Of a stretch of DNA of 64,000 nt, positions 55,591 to 64,000 are shown piece after piece. Origin of the DNA: Proluteimonas flavola (GTDB lineage Bacteria > Pseudomonadota > Gammaproteobacteria > Xanthomonadales > Xanthomonadaceae); NCBI RefSeq assembly GCF_021191705.1, contig NZ_JAIWPU010000006.1, positions 62,001-126,000 on the forward strand, in the 5' to 3' direction. Within the stretch, counting starts at the first letter, position 1; each line of letters begins with the position of its first letter. A model generated the notes under the pieces. The model saw only the letters and a program-made list of their open reading frames with translations. It had not been told where the DNA came from and did not search any database. Position numbers and translations under genes: made by a program.

Positions 55591-55775
55591 GACTTTGTGC
55601 GGCAAACAGGAGCGTGCGAGAGGCGCTCAACTCGGGAAACATCGGTTCGCCCCGACCGTCGCCCCAGCGGCTTTCACCAGACTTTCGTCTGTTGAAAGCC
55701 GCTGGGACGACGAGGTTGAAAGCTGCAAGGCGTGTCAGTGCGCCCACGTTCCAACCCGCGTTCGCGAGGCCAGCC

Positions 55776-57656
55776 TTACGACTCCACACCCGACGGCGCC
55801 GTCGTGACCGGCTGGTCATCCGCCCGCCCGCGCTGCGCCGCGATCCACGCGTCGATCTTCGCCTCCAGCAACGGCAACGGCAGTGCGCCGTCCTTCAGCA
55901 CTTCGGCGTGGAATTCCCGGATGTCGAACGCCTCGCCCAGCGCGGCTTCGCTGCGCTTGCGCAGTTCCTGCAGTTTGAGTTCGCCGATCTTGTAGGCCAG
56001 TGCCTGGCCCGGCCAGGCGATGTAGCGCTCGGCTTCGGCGATCGCGTCGGGTTCGCTGACCGACGAGTTCTCGAACATGTAGTCGAGCACCTGCTGGCGC
56101 GTCCAGCCCTTGCTGTGCAGGCCGGTGTCGACGACCAGGCGCACCGCGCGCCACAGTTCGCCCTGCAGCCGGCCGAAGTAGTCGTAGGGATCGGTGTAGA
56201 GGCCAAGTTCCCTGCCCAGGCTCTCGGCATACAGGCCCCAGCCTTCGATGTACGCGGTCTCGCCGCCGAAACGGCGGAACGCGGGTAGGTCGGTGAGTTC
56301 CTGCTGCAGCGCGAGCTGGAAGTGATGGCCGGGAATGGCCTCGTGCAGGAACAGGTCTTCGGCGTCCCAGCGCTTGCGCGTGGGCAGGTCGAAGGTGTTG
56401 ACGTAGAAGATGCCCGGACGGCTGCCGTCCTCGCTGGGGCTCATGTACTCGCCGCCCGCGGCCGAGGCGGCGCGGAAGGCTTCGATCGGACGGATCTCGA
56501 AGCCGGCCCGGGGCGTCAGCGAGAACAGGTCGGGCACCTTGGCCTCGATCTTCCGTTCGATGGCGCGGTAGTGCGCGAGCAGCTGTGCCTCGGAGCGGAA
56601 CTCGAAGCGGCGGTCGGTCTGCATGAAGCGGAAGAAATCCTGCAGCGATCCTTCGAACTTCGTTTCCGCCATGACGCCGCGGATCTGCGCGTGGATGCGC
56701 GCCACTTCGTCGAGACCGATCTGGTGGATCGCCTCGGGCGTCAGGTCGGACGTGGTCTGCTGTTTCGCCGAGAACGCGTACCAGGCCATGCCGTCGGGCA
56801 GGGCGTCGAGGCCCACGCTGTCGCGCGCATGCGGGAGGTAGTCGGTGGCGATGAAGTCGCGCTGGCGCTGGATCGCGGGATTGAGCTGTTCGGTGATCAG
56901 CGTGCGGAACGCGGCGGTCAGGCGCTCGCGATCGGCTTCGGGGACCCCGTCCGGGAACTTCGCGGCCGGGCCCCAGAACGGGCTTTTTTCCACGTCGTCG
57001 ACGAGGATCGCGTCGAACTGCGGCAGTACCTTTTCCATCACCACGCGCGGCTGCACGACATTGGCCTCGATGCCGGCGCGCATGTTGGCGATCTCGGTGT
57101 CGAGCAGCACCGGGATGCGCGCGGCGCGGCGCAACCAGGCCTCGTAGTCGGCGACGGTCGCGAACGGCTGCGCGTTCGAACCCGAGCCCAGCAGCACCGA
57201 GTAACTGACGATGCTGCCCATCTGGTCGACCGGCATCATCCAGTCGGGGAAGCGCTCGCCGTCGAGCGTGTTGCGGCGCTCGTCGACGAAGATGCGATAG
57301 CTCAGCAGATCCTGGCCCTGCAGGCCTTCGCAGCCGATCGCCTCGACGGTCTCGAGCCAGCGTTGGTTGAAGCTGCGCACCTGCTCGCGATACTCGGCGC
57401 TGCCGAAATCCGGCAGCTGATCGTTGTAGCGGGTGTCGCCCTGGAAGGTCGCCTGGATCGGGTTGAGCTTCAGCAGTTCTTCCCAGTACTCGGCATACAG
57501 CGTCGTCAGCCGCGCGGCGCGCGCCGCGGCATCCTCGGCCGGCACCTCGGCGAGGGTGGCTGCGGCAGCCTGTGCCGGCGCGTCGCGGGTGCAGCCTGCG
57601 AGTCCGCTGCCGGCGGCGAGGACGACGGCGATGGCGAGAACGTGCGGCTGCTTCAT
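55776..57656 (-). CDS. DUF885 family lipoprotein (second copy)
   Basis: A 626-residue exported lipoprotein with lipobox GLAGC (about residue 22). The DUF885 signature HEAIPGHH is at about residue 440, followed by ETAYIEGWGLYAESLGRELGLY, the same paired pattern as in the 18207 protein, but the two are only distantly alike. Its N-terminal half (AEYWEELLKLNPIQATFQGDTRYNDQLPDF) is typical. It is likely a zinc-peptidase-like enzyme of the envelope; substrate unknown. Start ATG 57656 gives the clean signal. Confidence 0.88.
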   Translation of the reverse strand: MKQPHVLAIAVVLAAGSGLAGCTRDAPAQAAAATLAEVPAEDAAARAARLTTLYAEYWEELLKLNPIQATFQGDTRYNDQLPDFGSAEYREQVRSFNQRWLETVEAIGCEGLQGQDLLSYRIFVDERRNTLDGERFPDWMMPVDQMGSIVSYSVLLGSGSNAQPFATVADYEAWLRRAARIPVLLDTEIANMRAGIEANVVQPRVVMEKVLPQFDAILVDDVEKSPFWGPAAKFPDGVPEADRERLTAAFRTLITEQLNPAIQRQRDFIATDYLPHARDSVGLDALPDGMAWYAFSAKQQTTSDLTPEAIHQIGLDEVARIHAQIRGVMAETKFEGSLQDFFRFMQTDRRFEFRSEAQLLAHYRAIERKIEAKVPDLFSLTPRAGFEIRPIEAFRAASAAGGEYMSPSEDGSRPGIFYVNTFDLPTRKRWDAEDLFLHEAIPGHHFQLALQQELTDLPAFRRFGGETAYIEGWGLYAESLGRELGLYTDPYDYFGRLQGELWRAVRLVVDTGLHSKGWTRQQVLDYMFENSSVSEPDAIAEAERYIAWPGQALAYKIGELKLQELRKRSEAALGEAFDIREFHAEVLKDGALPLPLLEAKIDAWIAAQRGRADDQPVTTAPSGVES

Positions 57657-57731
57657 GTCGGGCTCCAGGGGGTGTCGGGGGCGATGCTGGCGAACGCGGT
57701 GCGCGACCGGCAAGGGCCGGAGGTCACGTGG

Positions 57732-58433
57732 TCAGGGCGCGGGCGCATCCTTCGGTGGCGCGTCCGGCGATGGCGCCGGGGGCGGGTCGAACGGGATCGT
57801 GTCCGGCGCGACCGCGCCACCGGAGATGATGAAGCTCATCGCCTGGTCGACAGTCCAGTCGGTCGGCGTGATCTTCTCCAGCGGCACGATTTCCAGATAC
57901 CCCGACGTCGGATTCGGCGTGGTCGGCACATAGACCGCGGCGAGCTCTCGGCCGGTGCCCTGTTCGCGGATCACCCGGGTCACGAAACCGACCGATTTCA
58001 TCTGGCTGTGCGGAAAGTCGATCAGCACCACGCGCTGGGTGCCGTCGGGCTTGGTCTGCAGGATGTCGAGCAGCTTGCGCGCGCTGGAATAGATGATGTT
58101 GGCCAGCGGGATACGGCGTACCAGCGCATCGACCCACGAGAGCATCCGCTGGCCGATGACGCGCCGCGCCAGCCAGCCCACGCCGAGGATCAGCGCGATC
58201 GTGGCGAGCATCGCGATCGTGGCCTGCACGGACGCCGCGTTGGCCCAGCCCATCGAATTCGGAAAGCCCGCGGCAATCTCGTGCGACAGCGGCGCGACCC
58301 AGGGCGTGCTGATGTTGGACAGCAGCACGAAGACGAACTTGACGACGATCCAGGTCAGCCAGATCGGCAGCAGGGTCAGCAGGCCGGTGAGGAACAGACG
58401 CTGCAGGCGTCCGCCCAGGGTGTGGGCACTCAT
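57732..58433 (-). CDS. DUF502 family membrane protein
   Basis: A 233-residue protein with two membrane helices near the start (LFLTGLLTLLPIWLTWIVVKFVFVLL and ATIAMLATIALILGVGWLARRVIG). The DUF502 signature region follows (RIPLANIIYSSARKLLDILQ, VVLIDFPHSQMKSVGFVTR, VYVPTTPNPTSGYLEIVP). The C-terminus is Pro-rich. DUF502 proteins are widespread and their role is not settled. ATG 58433 was preferred to 58478. Confidence 0.9.
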   Translation of the reverse strand: MSAHTLGGRLQRLFLTGLLTLLPIWLTWIVVKFVFVLLSNISTPWVAPLSHEIAAGFPNSMGWANAASVQATIAMLATIALILGVGWLARRVIGQRMLSWVDALVRRIPLANIIYSSARKLLDILQTKPDGTQRVVLIDFPHSQMKSVGFVTRVIREQGTGRELAAVYVPTTPNPTSGYLEIVPLEKITPTDWTVDQAMSFIISGGAVAPDTIPFDPPPAPSPDAPPKDAPAP

Positions 58434-58529
58434 TGGAATCCACGGGTGGGGTGGGGAGCGCGACATGATGCGCTCCACGACTGAACCGCGGAAGCGTGGC
58501 GCGCGGGGGACGCTGCGCGGCCGCCGGCA

Positions 58530-60614
58530 TCAAGGCAGATGTGCGAGCCGGAAGCCGACATCGTCGTAGCCGCGGCGCGGATCGAGCGCACGGCTGGTCA
58601 GGTCGTCGCGTTGGCTGTGGCCGGCGGCGACGCGGTCCTTGCACGCGGCCGCGCAATCGCTGCGCCACTCGGCCGGGCCGACGGCGCGCGTGGCGACGCT
58701 GGCGCCCTGCGCGGTCGACGCGACGACGATGCTGCGGCCCTCGCGCTCGCTGCGCCAGCGGGCGTAGTCCACCGCGTCGTGCCAGGACACGCAGACCACC
58801 GGGTCGGACGGCGACTGGTCGAAACCGGGGTTCTCCCAGTCCCTGGGCGACAACGCACGCAGCACCGAGCCGCGGGCGCGGCATGCGGCCGACTTGTGAC
58901 CGGTCTCGGCGACGAAGACGGCGTAGTCCGCGCGGCTGACCGGCGCGTTGGAGATCGCGTACACGCCATCGCTGCTGCGGATCACGCGTGCGCCGCCGGC
59001 GACGCTGGCGGCCAGTGCGGCGACATCGGGAATGGTCATGGCCTGGCGACGCAGGCGGGACGTCGCGGCGGCATCGAGGCCGACGGCTTCGGCCGAGGCC
59101 AGGCTTGCGACCGCCTCACCGCGATCCACATCGGCGACCGCCTGGCCGATGCGGGCTTCGAGCGCGTCGTCGACGCGGGACCGCAGCCGGCGCATCGCCT
59201 CGCCCTCGGCCTGGCCGGTGGCAATCGCGTGCTGGCGCGCGGCGCCGAGGATCGCGCTCGCAGCGTCGTGGTCGCCCTTGGCGATCAATGCAGTGGCGCG
59301 CGCACCGGCTGCATCGATCGCACGGCCTGAAAGCGGCGCGAAGCGCAGGTGTTCGCGATCGGCCTGCCAGGCGCGGGTCAGCGATTCGAAGGCATTCGCA
59401 CCGGCGGGCGACGCCAGCTGGCCGGCGCGCAACTGGCGCTCGGCATCGCCGAGGTGGCGGTCGGAGGCCGAGACCGGCGCGGCCTGCGGTGTCGCGGGTT
59501 CGTCTGCCGCGACCACGGCCGCTGGCGTGCGTGCGTCGTCATGGGCGAGCCCCTCGGCATCGACGGGCGTCGCCGTACTGCCGGCGGCGAGCGCGCGCCC
59601 GGAAACGGCCGCATCGTTGTCCGGTGCGTTGGATGGACGCAGCAGAAAGCCGATGCCGGCCGCGACGACCAGCACCGCCGGAATCCACAGCATCGGCGAC
59701 ATCCGCTGCGCAGCATCGCCGATCCGGCGGGCGCCTTCGCCGACGCGACGGAACGTGCGCTCGATCGTCGGTTCGCGCTTGCCGTCGCGCTGCGGCACCT
59801 GCGCCAGCGCCTCCAGCATCTGGTGGGCATCGGCGAAGCGGCGGCCGGGCGATTTGGCCAGGGCGCGATCGATGAAGCGCTGCCAGTGGCGCAGCGGCGG
59901 CGACAGGCGCGGAATCGGGTTCTGGGCATGCGCGATCGCCATCGAGAGCGCGTCTTCCCCTTGGTACGGCAGGCTGCCGTTGAGCATCTCCCAGGCCAGC
60001 ACGCCGACGCTGTAGAGATCGGCGCGGAAGTCGACCTGCTGGCCGCGCGCCTGTTCCGGCGCCATGTAGGCGGTGCTGCCGACGGCCAGCCCGACCATCG
60101 TCACCCGGGTGCCGTAGCCGCGGCGCAGGGCGATGCCGAAATCCGCCAGCAGCGGACGGTCGGCTTCGTCGAACAGCACGTTCTCGGCCTTGACGTCGCG
60201 ATGGATCACGCCGCGCGCATGCGCGTACGCCAGCGCCGACAACAGGGCGCGCAGCACGTCGCGCACGCGGGTGTGGTCGCCGGTGAGATCGCGGCTGCCC
60301 AGATGGCCGTGCGGCAGATAGGGCATCGCGTACCACGGCAGGCCGGCATCGGTGCGGCCGACCTCGTGGATGCCGACGATGTTGGGATGCTCGAGCCGGG
60401 CGATCGTGCGCGTCTCGTTCTCGAAACGGCGGCGGCTCACTTCGTCGGCCAGCGCCTCGGGCCGCATGACCTTGATCGCCACGTCGCGACCCAGCGACAG
60501 CTGCGTACCGAGATAGACCGTGGCCATGCCGCCGTGCCCGACGATGCGCAGCAGGCGGTAACCGGCAATGTCCGGAAAGGCCGTCGAATCAAGCCCGCTT
60601 GGCGTGTACGGCAT
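58530..60614 (-). CDS. Ser/Thr protein kinase fused to an FGE/sulfatase-modifying-like domain
   Basis: A 694-residue Hanks-type kinase. The glycine loop is VGHGGMATVY, the ATP lysine Lys48 (VAIKVMRP), the catalytic loop HRD with Asp140, DFG at 158-160, and the APE equivalent YMAPEQARG. A membrane helix lies near residues 318-336 (MLWIPAVLVVAAGIGFLLR). After an Ala-rich helical region, residues from about 545 to the end resemble a formylglycine-generating-enzyme-type lectin fold (APVSRADYAVFVAETGHK, DPVVCVSWHDAVDYARW, GYDDVGFRL). The FGE catalytic cysteine pair is not clearly placed, so this part may be a ligand-sensing domain. Start is ATG 60614. Confidence 0.88.
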   Translation of the reverse strand: MPYTPSGLDSTAFPDIAGYRLLRIVGHGGMATVYLGTQLSLGRDVAIKVMRPEALADEVSRRRFENETRTIARLEHPNIVGIHEVGRTDAGLPWYAMPYLPHGHLGSRDLTGDHTRVRDVLRALLSALAYAHARGVIHRDVKAENVLFDEADRPLLADFGIALRRGYGTRVTMVGLAVGSTAYMAPEQARGQQVDFRADLYSVGVLAWEMLNGSLPYQGEDALSMAIAHAQNPIPRLSPPLRHWQRFIDRALAKSPGRRFADAHQMLEALAQVPQRDGKREPTIERTFRRVGEGARRIGDAAQRMSPMLWIPAVLVVAAGIGFLLRPSNAPDNDAAVSGRALAAGSTATPVDAEGLAHDDARTPAAVVAADEPATPQAAPVSASDRHLGDAERQLRAGQLASPAGANAFESLTRAWQADREHLRFAPLSGRAIDAAGARATALIAKGDHDAASAILGAARQHAIATGQAEGEAMRRLRSRVDDALEARIGQAVADVDRGEAVASLASAEAVGLDAAATSRLRRQAMTIPDVAALAASVAGGARVIRSSDGVYAISNAPVSRADYAVFVAETGHKSAACRARGSVLRALSPRDWENPGFDQSPSDPVVCVSWHDAVDYARWRSEREGRSIVVASTAQGASVATRAVGPAEWRSDCAAACKDRVAAGHSQRDDLTSRALDPRRGYDDVGFRLAHLP

Positions 60615-60734
60615 GGTTCCCCCTGTGCGTCGCACAGCATACCGAGGGCGCGCCGGAAAACGGTGTGATGCGTTTCCGGGTCCGACGCGGTGGTCGTTCG
60701 GCCCGCGATGCGGGAGCCGTGTGTCGCGCGTCCG

Positions 60735-62438
60735 TCAGGCCGCGCGTGCGTGCCCGGCTGCGACCAGCGCCATCGCCACCGACTCGGCCGCCTTGATGCC
60801 GTCCACGCCTGCCGACAGGATGCCGCCGGCGTAGCCCGCGCCTTCGCCGGCCGGGAACAGCCCGCGCGTGTTCAGGCTCTGGCCATCGGCATGGCGGGTG
60901 ATGCGTAGCGGCGAGGACGTACGCGTTTCCACGCCGGTCAGCACCGCATCGTGCATCGCGAATCCGCGCAGCTGGCGATCGAACGCCGGCAGCGCTTCGC
61001 GGATTGCGGTGATCGCGTACTCGGGCAGCGCGCTCGACAGGTCGCCCAGGCGCACGCCCGGCGTGTAGGACGGCACCACGCTGCCGAAGGCGCTCGACGC
61101 GCGCCCGGCCAATAGATCGCCGACCAGTTGCCCCGGCGCTTCGTATTCGCCACCGCCGAGTGCGAACGCGTTCGACTCCCAGTGACGCTGCAGCGCGATG
61201 CCGGCCAGCGGCCCGCCTTCGGGCGCATACGGCAGGAAGTCCGCGGGGGCGATGCCGACGACGATTGCTGCGTTCGCGTTGCGCTCGTTGCGCGAGTACT
61301 GGCTCATGCCATTGGTCACCACGCGGCCCGGCTCGCTGGCGGCCGCGACCACGGTGCCGCCCGGGCACATGCAGAAGCTGTAGACCGAGCGGCCGTTGCG
61401 CGCGTGGTGCACCAGCTTGTAGTCCGCCGCGCCGAGCAGCGGATGGCCGGCCTGCGGGCCGAAGCGCGCGGCATCGATCAGCGACTGCGGATGTTCGATG
61501 CGGAAGCCGATGGAGAAGGGCTTCGCTTCGAGGAACACGCCGCGCGCGTGCAGCATGGCGAAGGTGTCGCGCGCACTGTGGCCCAGCGCCATGACCACGT
61601 GGTCGCTGCGGATCGCTTCGCCGTCGGCGAGCGTCACCCCGCGCACATGGCGCACGCCGTCGGCATCGGTCTCGACCAGCAGATCGTCGACGCGGCTGGA
61701 GAACCGGATCTCGCCGCCCAGCGATTCGATCGTGGCGCGCATGTGCTCGACCATCGACACCAGCCGGAACGTGCCGATGTGCGGCTTGCTGACGTAGAGG
61801 ATTTCCTCGGGCGCACCGGCGGCGACGAACTCGGTCAGCACCTTGCGGCCGTGGTGGCGCTTGTCGGAGATCTGGCTGTAGAGCTTGCCGTCGGAAAATG
61901 TGCCCGCGCCGCCTTCGCCGAACTGCACGTTGGACTCGGGGTTCAGCACCTTCTTCCGCCACAGCCCGAACGTGTCCACGGTGCGTTCGCGCACCGCCTT
62001 GCCGCGCTCCAGCACGATCGGGCGGAATCCCATCTGCGCGAGCACGAGCGCCGCGAACAGGCCGCAGGGCCCGGTGCCGATCACCAGCGGACGCAGCGGC
62101 AGGGCATCGCCGGCGCGGGCGACGAACCGATATGCAGTGTCCGGGGACGTGCCGACCTTGCCGCTGCCACTGGCCACGGCGCCATCGACCTGATCGCCTG
62201 CCGCCGCGGCCTCGGGATCGAACGCCAGCCGCTGCAGGATGTCGGCCTCGCGCGGCGTGTCCACGTCGACCGAATAGATCAGCACGATCGCCCCGCGCCG
62301 ACGCGCGTCGTAGCTGCGCCTGGCCACGGTGAAGCCGGTGAGTTCGTCGGCGTGGATGCCCAGGCGCGCGACGATCGCGGCAGGCAGCGCCGCGTCGTCG
62401 TGGTCGAGGGGCAGTTTGAGGTCGGTGAGTCGGAGCAT
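60735..62438 (-). CDS. FAD-dependent dehydrogenase, uncharacterised COG2509-like group
   Basis: A 567-residue FAD protein. A small N-terminal domain with a Pro/Arg-rich ferredoxin-like look precedes the dinucleotide fold (LVIGTGPCGLFAALVLAQMG, GTGPCG at 121-126, with ERGKAV following). Then come ESNVQFGEGGAGTFSDGKLYS and the diagnostic SFCMCPGGTVVAAASEPG segment; the last FAD contact is GLFPAGEGAGYAGGILSAGVDGIKAAE. The enzyme's substrate is not known. The C-terminal Ala-rich end is normal for the family. Confidence 0.92.
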   Translation of the reverse strand: MLRLTDLKLPLDHDDAALPAAIVARLGIHADELTGFTVARRSYDARRRGAIVLIYSVDVDTPREADILQRLAFDPEAAAAGDQVDGAVASGSGKVGTSPDTAYRFVARAGDALPLRPLVIGTGPCGLFAALVLAQMGFRPIVLERGKAVRERTVDTFGLWRKKVLNPESNVQFGEGGAGTFSDGKLYSQISDKRHHGRKVLTEFVAAGAPEEILYVSKPHIGTFRLVSMVEHMRATIESLGGEIRFSSRVDDLLVETDADGVRHVRGVTLADGEAIRSDHVVMALGHSARDTFAMLHARGVFLEAKPFSIGFRIEHPQSLIDAARFGPQAGHPLLGAADYKLVHHARNGRSVYSFCMCPGGTVVAAASEPGRVVTNGMSQYSRNERNANAAIVVGIAPADFLPYAPEGGPLAGIALQRHWESNAFALGGGEYEAPGQLVGDLLAGRASSAFGSVVPSYTPGVRLGDLSSALPEYAITAIREALPAFDRQLRGFAMHDAVLTGVETRTSSPLRITRHADGQSLNTRGLFPAGEGAGYAGGILSAGVDGIKAAESVAMALVAAGHARAA

Positions 62439-62615
62439 CGGGATTCAGGCGGTGGAAGCGGGCGTGTCGTGCGGCGTGGTGCAGCCAGGCGACCGAAGTG
62501 GTACGCGGGCGAGACAGGCAGTCCCGGCGGCCCGACAGCATACCGATCGGATTCCCGGATACGAGGCTGCCCCGGCCAGCATCCGCGACGCGCCATGCTG
62601 GCTGCTGCTACCGCC

Positions 62616-63098
62616 CTATCTGGTCGAGGCGTCGCCCGCGTCGGACTGAGCGCCGCGCCGCTTGCGGCGCACGTAGACCTGCTTGCGGATGCGGGCGACG
62701 GGTTCGCCCGCGGCGTCGAGCACGTCGGTCGTGAACCAGTGCAGGTGCTTGCTGCCGTCGGCGGTCGCGGTGCGGATCGTCTCGACCGTCGCCTCGTCGA
62801 GATCGAAGACCGCGTGCACGGTGCCGCGGCCGGGGCGGATGAACTCGATTTCGCCAGCCTTGTCCCAGACCACGTGGTCCCTGCCCAGCGCGCGCAGCGT
62901 CATGATCATCCAGAACGGATCGGTCATCGCGAACAGGCTGCCGCCGAAGTGCGTGCCGACGTAGTTGCGGTTGAACCAGTGCTGGCGCAGTTCGACGCGC
63001 GCGTGGCGGAAGCCGTCGTCGATCCGGGTCACGCGGATGCCCGCGAACAGGAACGGCGGCCACAGGTTCATCAGCAGGCGGAAACGGCGTGGAGTCAT
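62616..63098 (-). CDS. DUF4442-like hotdog-fold protein
   Basis: A 160-residue protein with the hotdog pattern of DUF4442 (RVELRQHWFNRNYVGTHFGGSLFAMTDPFWMIM, where His and Asp could act in a thioesterase-like site). Its C-terminal strands are VHAVFDLDEATVETIR and HWFTTDVLDAAGEPVARIRKQVYVRRK. An acyl-thioester substrate is inferred from the fold. ATG 63098 is preferred to 63134. Confidence 0.85.
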   Translation of the reverse strand: MTPRRFRLLMNLWPPFLFAGIRVTRIDDGFRHARVELRQHWFNRNYVGTHFGGSLFAMTDPFWMIMTLRALGRDHVVWDKAGEIEFIRPGRGTVHAVFDLDEATVETIRTATADGSKHLHWFTTDVLDAAGEPVARIRKQVYVRRKRRGAQSDAGDASTR

Positions 63099-63170
63099 GG
63101 CAGGCGATCGGCGAGGGGACGCCGATCTTGCCATACGCCGCTGTACGGAAGCGCCCGGAGGCGCGCCGGA

Positions 63171-64000
63171 TCAGAACAGCAGCGACGCCATCCTGCGGCG
63201 GTAGCGGCCGACGAGTTCGGCGTCCTCGATGATGCGGAAGGCATCGATCAGCGCCTTGCGCGGCAGGCCCTCGTCGAAATCGCGGTCGCGGCGCAGCAGT
63301 TCGATGAACTGTTCGAGGCCGGCTTCGGTGTCGCCGGCGACGATGTGCTGCACGCCGAGCAGATGGCGCGCGCGCAGATCGCCGGCATCGGCGTCGAGCG
63401 CGGCCTGCAGCGCATCGATCGACGGCGCGCCGGCCAGCACGGTGGCGAAGCCGAGACGCGCGCGTGCCTTGACCGCGCGGTCGTCGGTCGCGAGGTTCGC
63501 CGGCAGACCGTCGAGCAGCGTCTCGGCGTCCTGGGTTGATCCGGTCTGCAGCAATGCGAGTGCGAGGTCGAGCTTGAGTTCTGCCTTGTCGGGCTCGGCA
63601 GCGACCGCATCGCGCAGACGCGCGACTTCGGCGGCCGGATCCAGCGGCGCCGGCGCCGCGTCTTCGACGGGATCGACTTCGGCCGGTTCGATGCCATGGC
63701 GCTTCAGGAATTCGCGGACCTCGCCCTCGGGCAGCGCGCCCGGGAAGCCGTCGACGGGCTGGCCGCCGACCACCAGGAACACCGTCGGCACCGAGCGGAT
63801 CTGGAACGCGGCCGCGATCTGCTGTTCCTTGTCGACATCGACCTTGGCCAGCACGAACGCGCCGTTGTACTCGGCCGCCAGCTTTTCCAGCACCGGCCCC
63901 AGCGACTTGCACGGCCCGCACCATTCGGCCCAGAAATCGATCAGGACCGGCGTCTGCAACGACGCCTGCAGGACCTCGGTCTCGAAGGTCGCGGTGGTCG
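63171..64000 (-). CDS. YbbN/CnoX-type thioredoxin with TPR domain, partial (5' end beyond the window)
   Basis: At least 276 residues; the frame is open to the right edge, and the residues upstream of the Met-like TTG at 63959 fit a thioredoxin N-terminus (TFETEVLQAS). The thioredoxin domain has the active motif WCGPCK. A TPR-like helical domain follows (EVARLRDAVAAEPDKAELKLDLALALLQTG, TQDAETLLDGLP). This is the architecture of YbbN (CnoX), a chaperedoxin that protects folding proteins. Window numbering cannot show its true start. Confidence 0.92.
   Translation of the reverse strand, partial: TTATFETEVLQASLQTPVLIDFWAEWCGPCKSLGPVLEKLAAEYNGAFVLAKVDVDKEQQIAAAFQIRSVPTVFLVVGGQPVDGFPGALPEGEVREFLKRHGIEPAEVDPVEDAAPAPLDPAAEVARLRDAVAAEPDKAELKLDLALALLQTGSTQDAETLLDGLPANLATDDRAVKARARLGFATVLAGAPSIDALQAALDADAGDLRARHLLGVQHIVAGDTEAGLEQFIELLRRDRDFDEGLPRKALIDAFRIIEDAELVGRYRRRMASLLF

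Overview
The window is GC-rich chromosomal DNA from a gammaproteobacterium, most likely family Lysobacteraceae (Xanthomonadaceae; Luteimonas/Lysobacter-like). The reasons are strong GC3 bias with long antisense shadow ORFs, TonB/autotransporter biology, many Tat-signal and lipoprotein genes, an L1-type metallo-beta-lactamase, and two dispersed hairpin families that I associate with this group: 'GTGGGAGCGCGC' REPs and 'CGTCATCCC' inverted repeats. I see no rRNA, tRNA, IS, phage or CRISPR. All assignments come from reading motifs; no database search was run.

Layout. 0.15-8.8 kb: a cell-surface signalling locus with an ECF sigma factor, a subtilisin-type autotransporter, a FecR anti-sigma factor and an STN-domain TonB receptor. 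8.9-9.2 kb: a frameshifted VOC gene. 9.4-16 kb: a formate-dehydrogenase-like module (small winged-helix-like protein, YdeP-like molybdoenzyme, FdhD, OFA-family transporter) divergent from a ModE-like regulator. 16.3-20 kb: a membrane alpha/beta-hydrolase and a DUF885 lipoprotein. 20.3-25.2 kb: two Tat-targeted TldD paralogues and a TldE/PmbA-like partner. 25.2-25.7 kb: a roughly 400-bp inverted repeat and a hexanucleotide tandem repeat. 25.8-33.7 kb: a Bat/MoxR-type operon (DUF4159, MoxR, DUF58, BatA, DUF4175-like, large membrane protein).

33.7-42.1 kb: small housekeeping and stress genes (GFA, DUF4349, aldo/keto reductase, GNAT, cyclophilin lipoprotein, PadR/HAAS pair, PHB depolymerase, methyltransferase, HemJ/CopD-like protein). 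42.2-46.1 kb: a LysM protein, then a patatin/3-hydroxybutyrate dehydrogenase pair. With the depolymerase this gives a polyhydroxybutyrate-mobilisation theme. 46.1-46.5 kb: a tandemly duplicated REP block. 46.6-52.8 kb: alkaline phosphatase, a dicarboxylate/amino-acid symporter and an M16 peptidase pair. 52.9 kb: a G/C homopolymer tract. 53.1-64 kb: L1-type metallo-beta-lactamase, bile-acid-type symporter, a second DUF885 lipoprotein, DUF502 protein, a Ser/Thr kinase fused to an FGE-like domain, a FAD dehydrogenase, a hotdog-fold protein, and a YbbN-type thioredoxin cut by the right edge.

The most unusual points are the protease autotransporter inside a FecI/FecR/TonB circuit, the Tat-TldD pair with a signal-less TldE partner, the large inverted repeat with mirrored pseudo-coding arms, the kinase-FGE fusion, and the complete L1-like active site.
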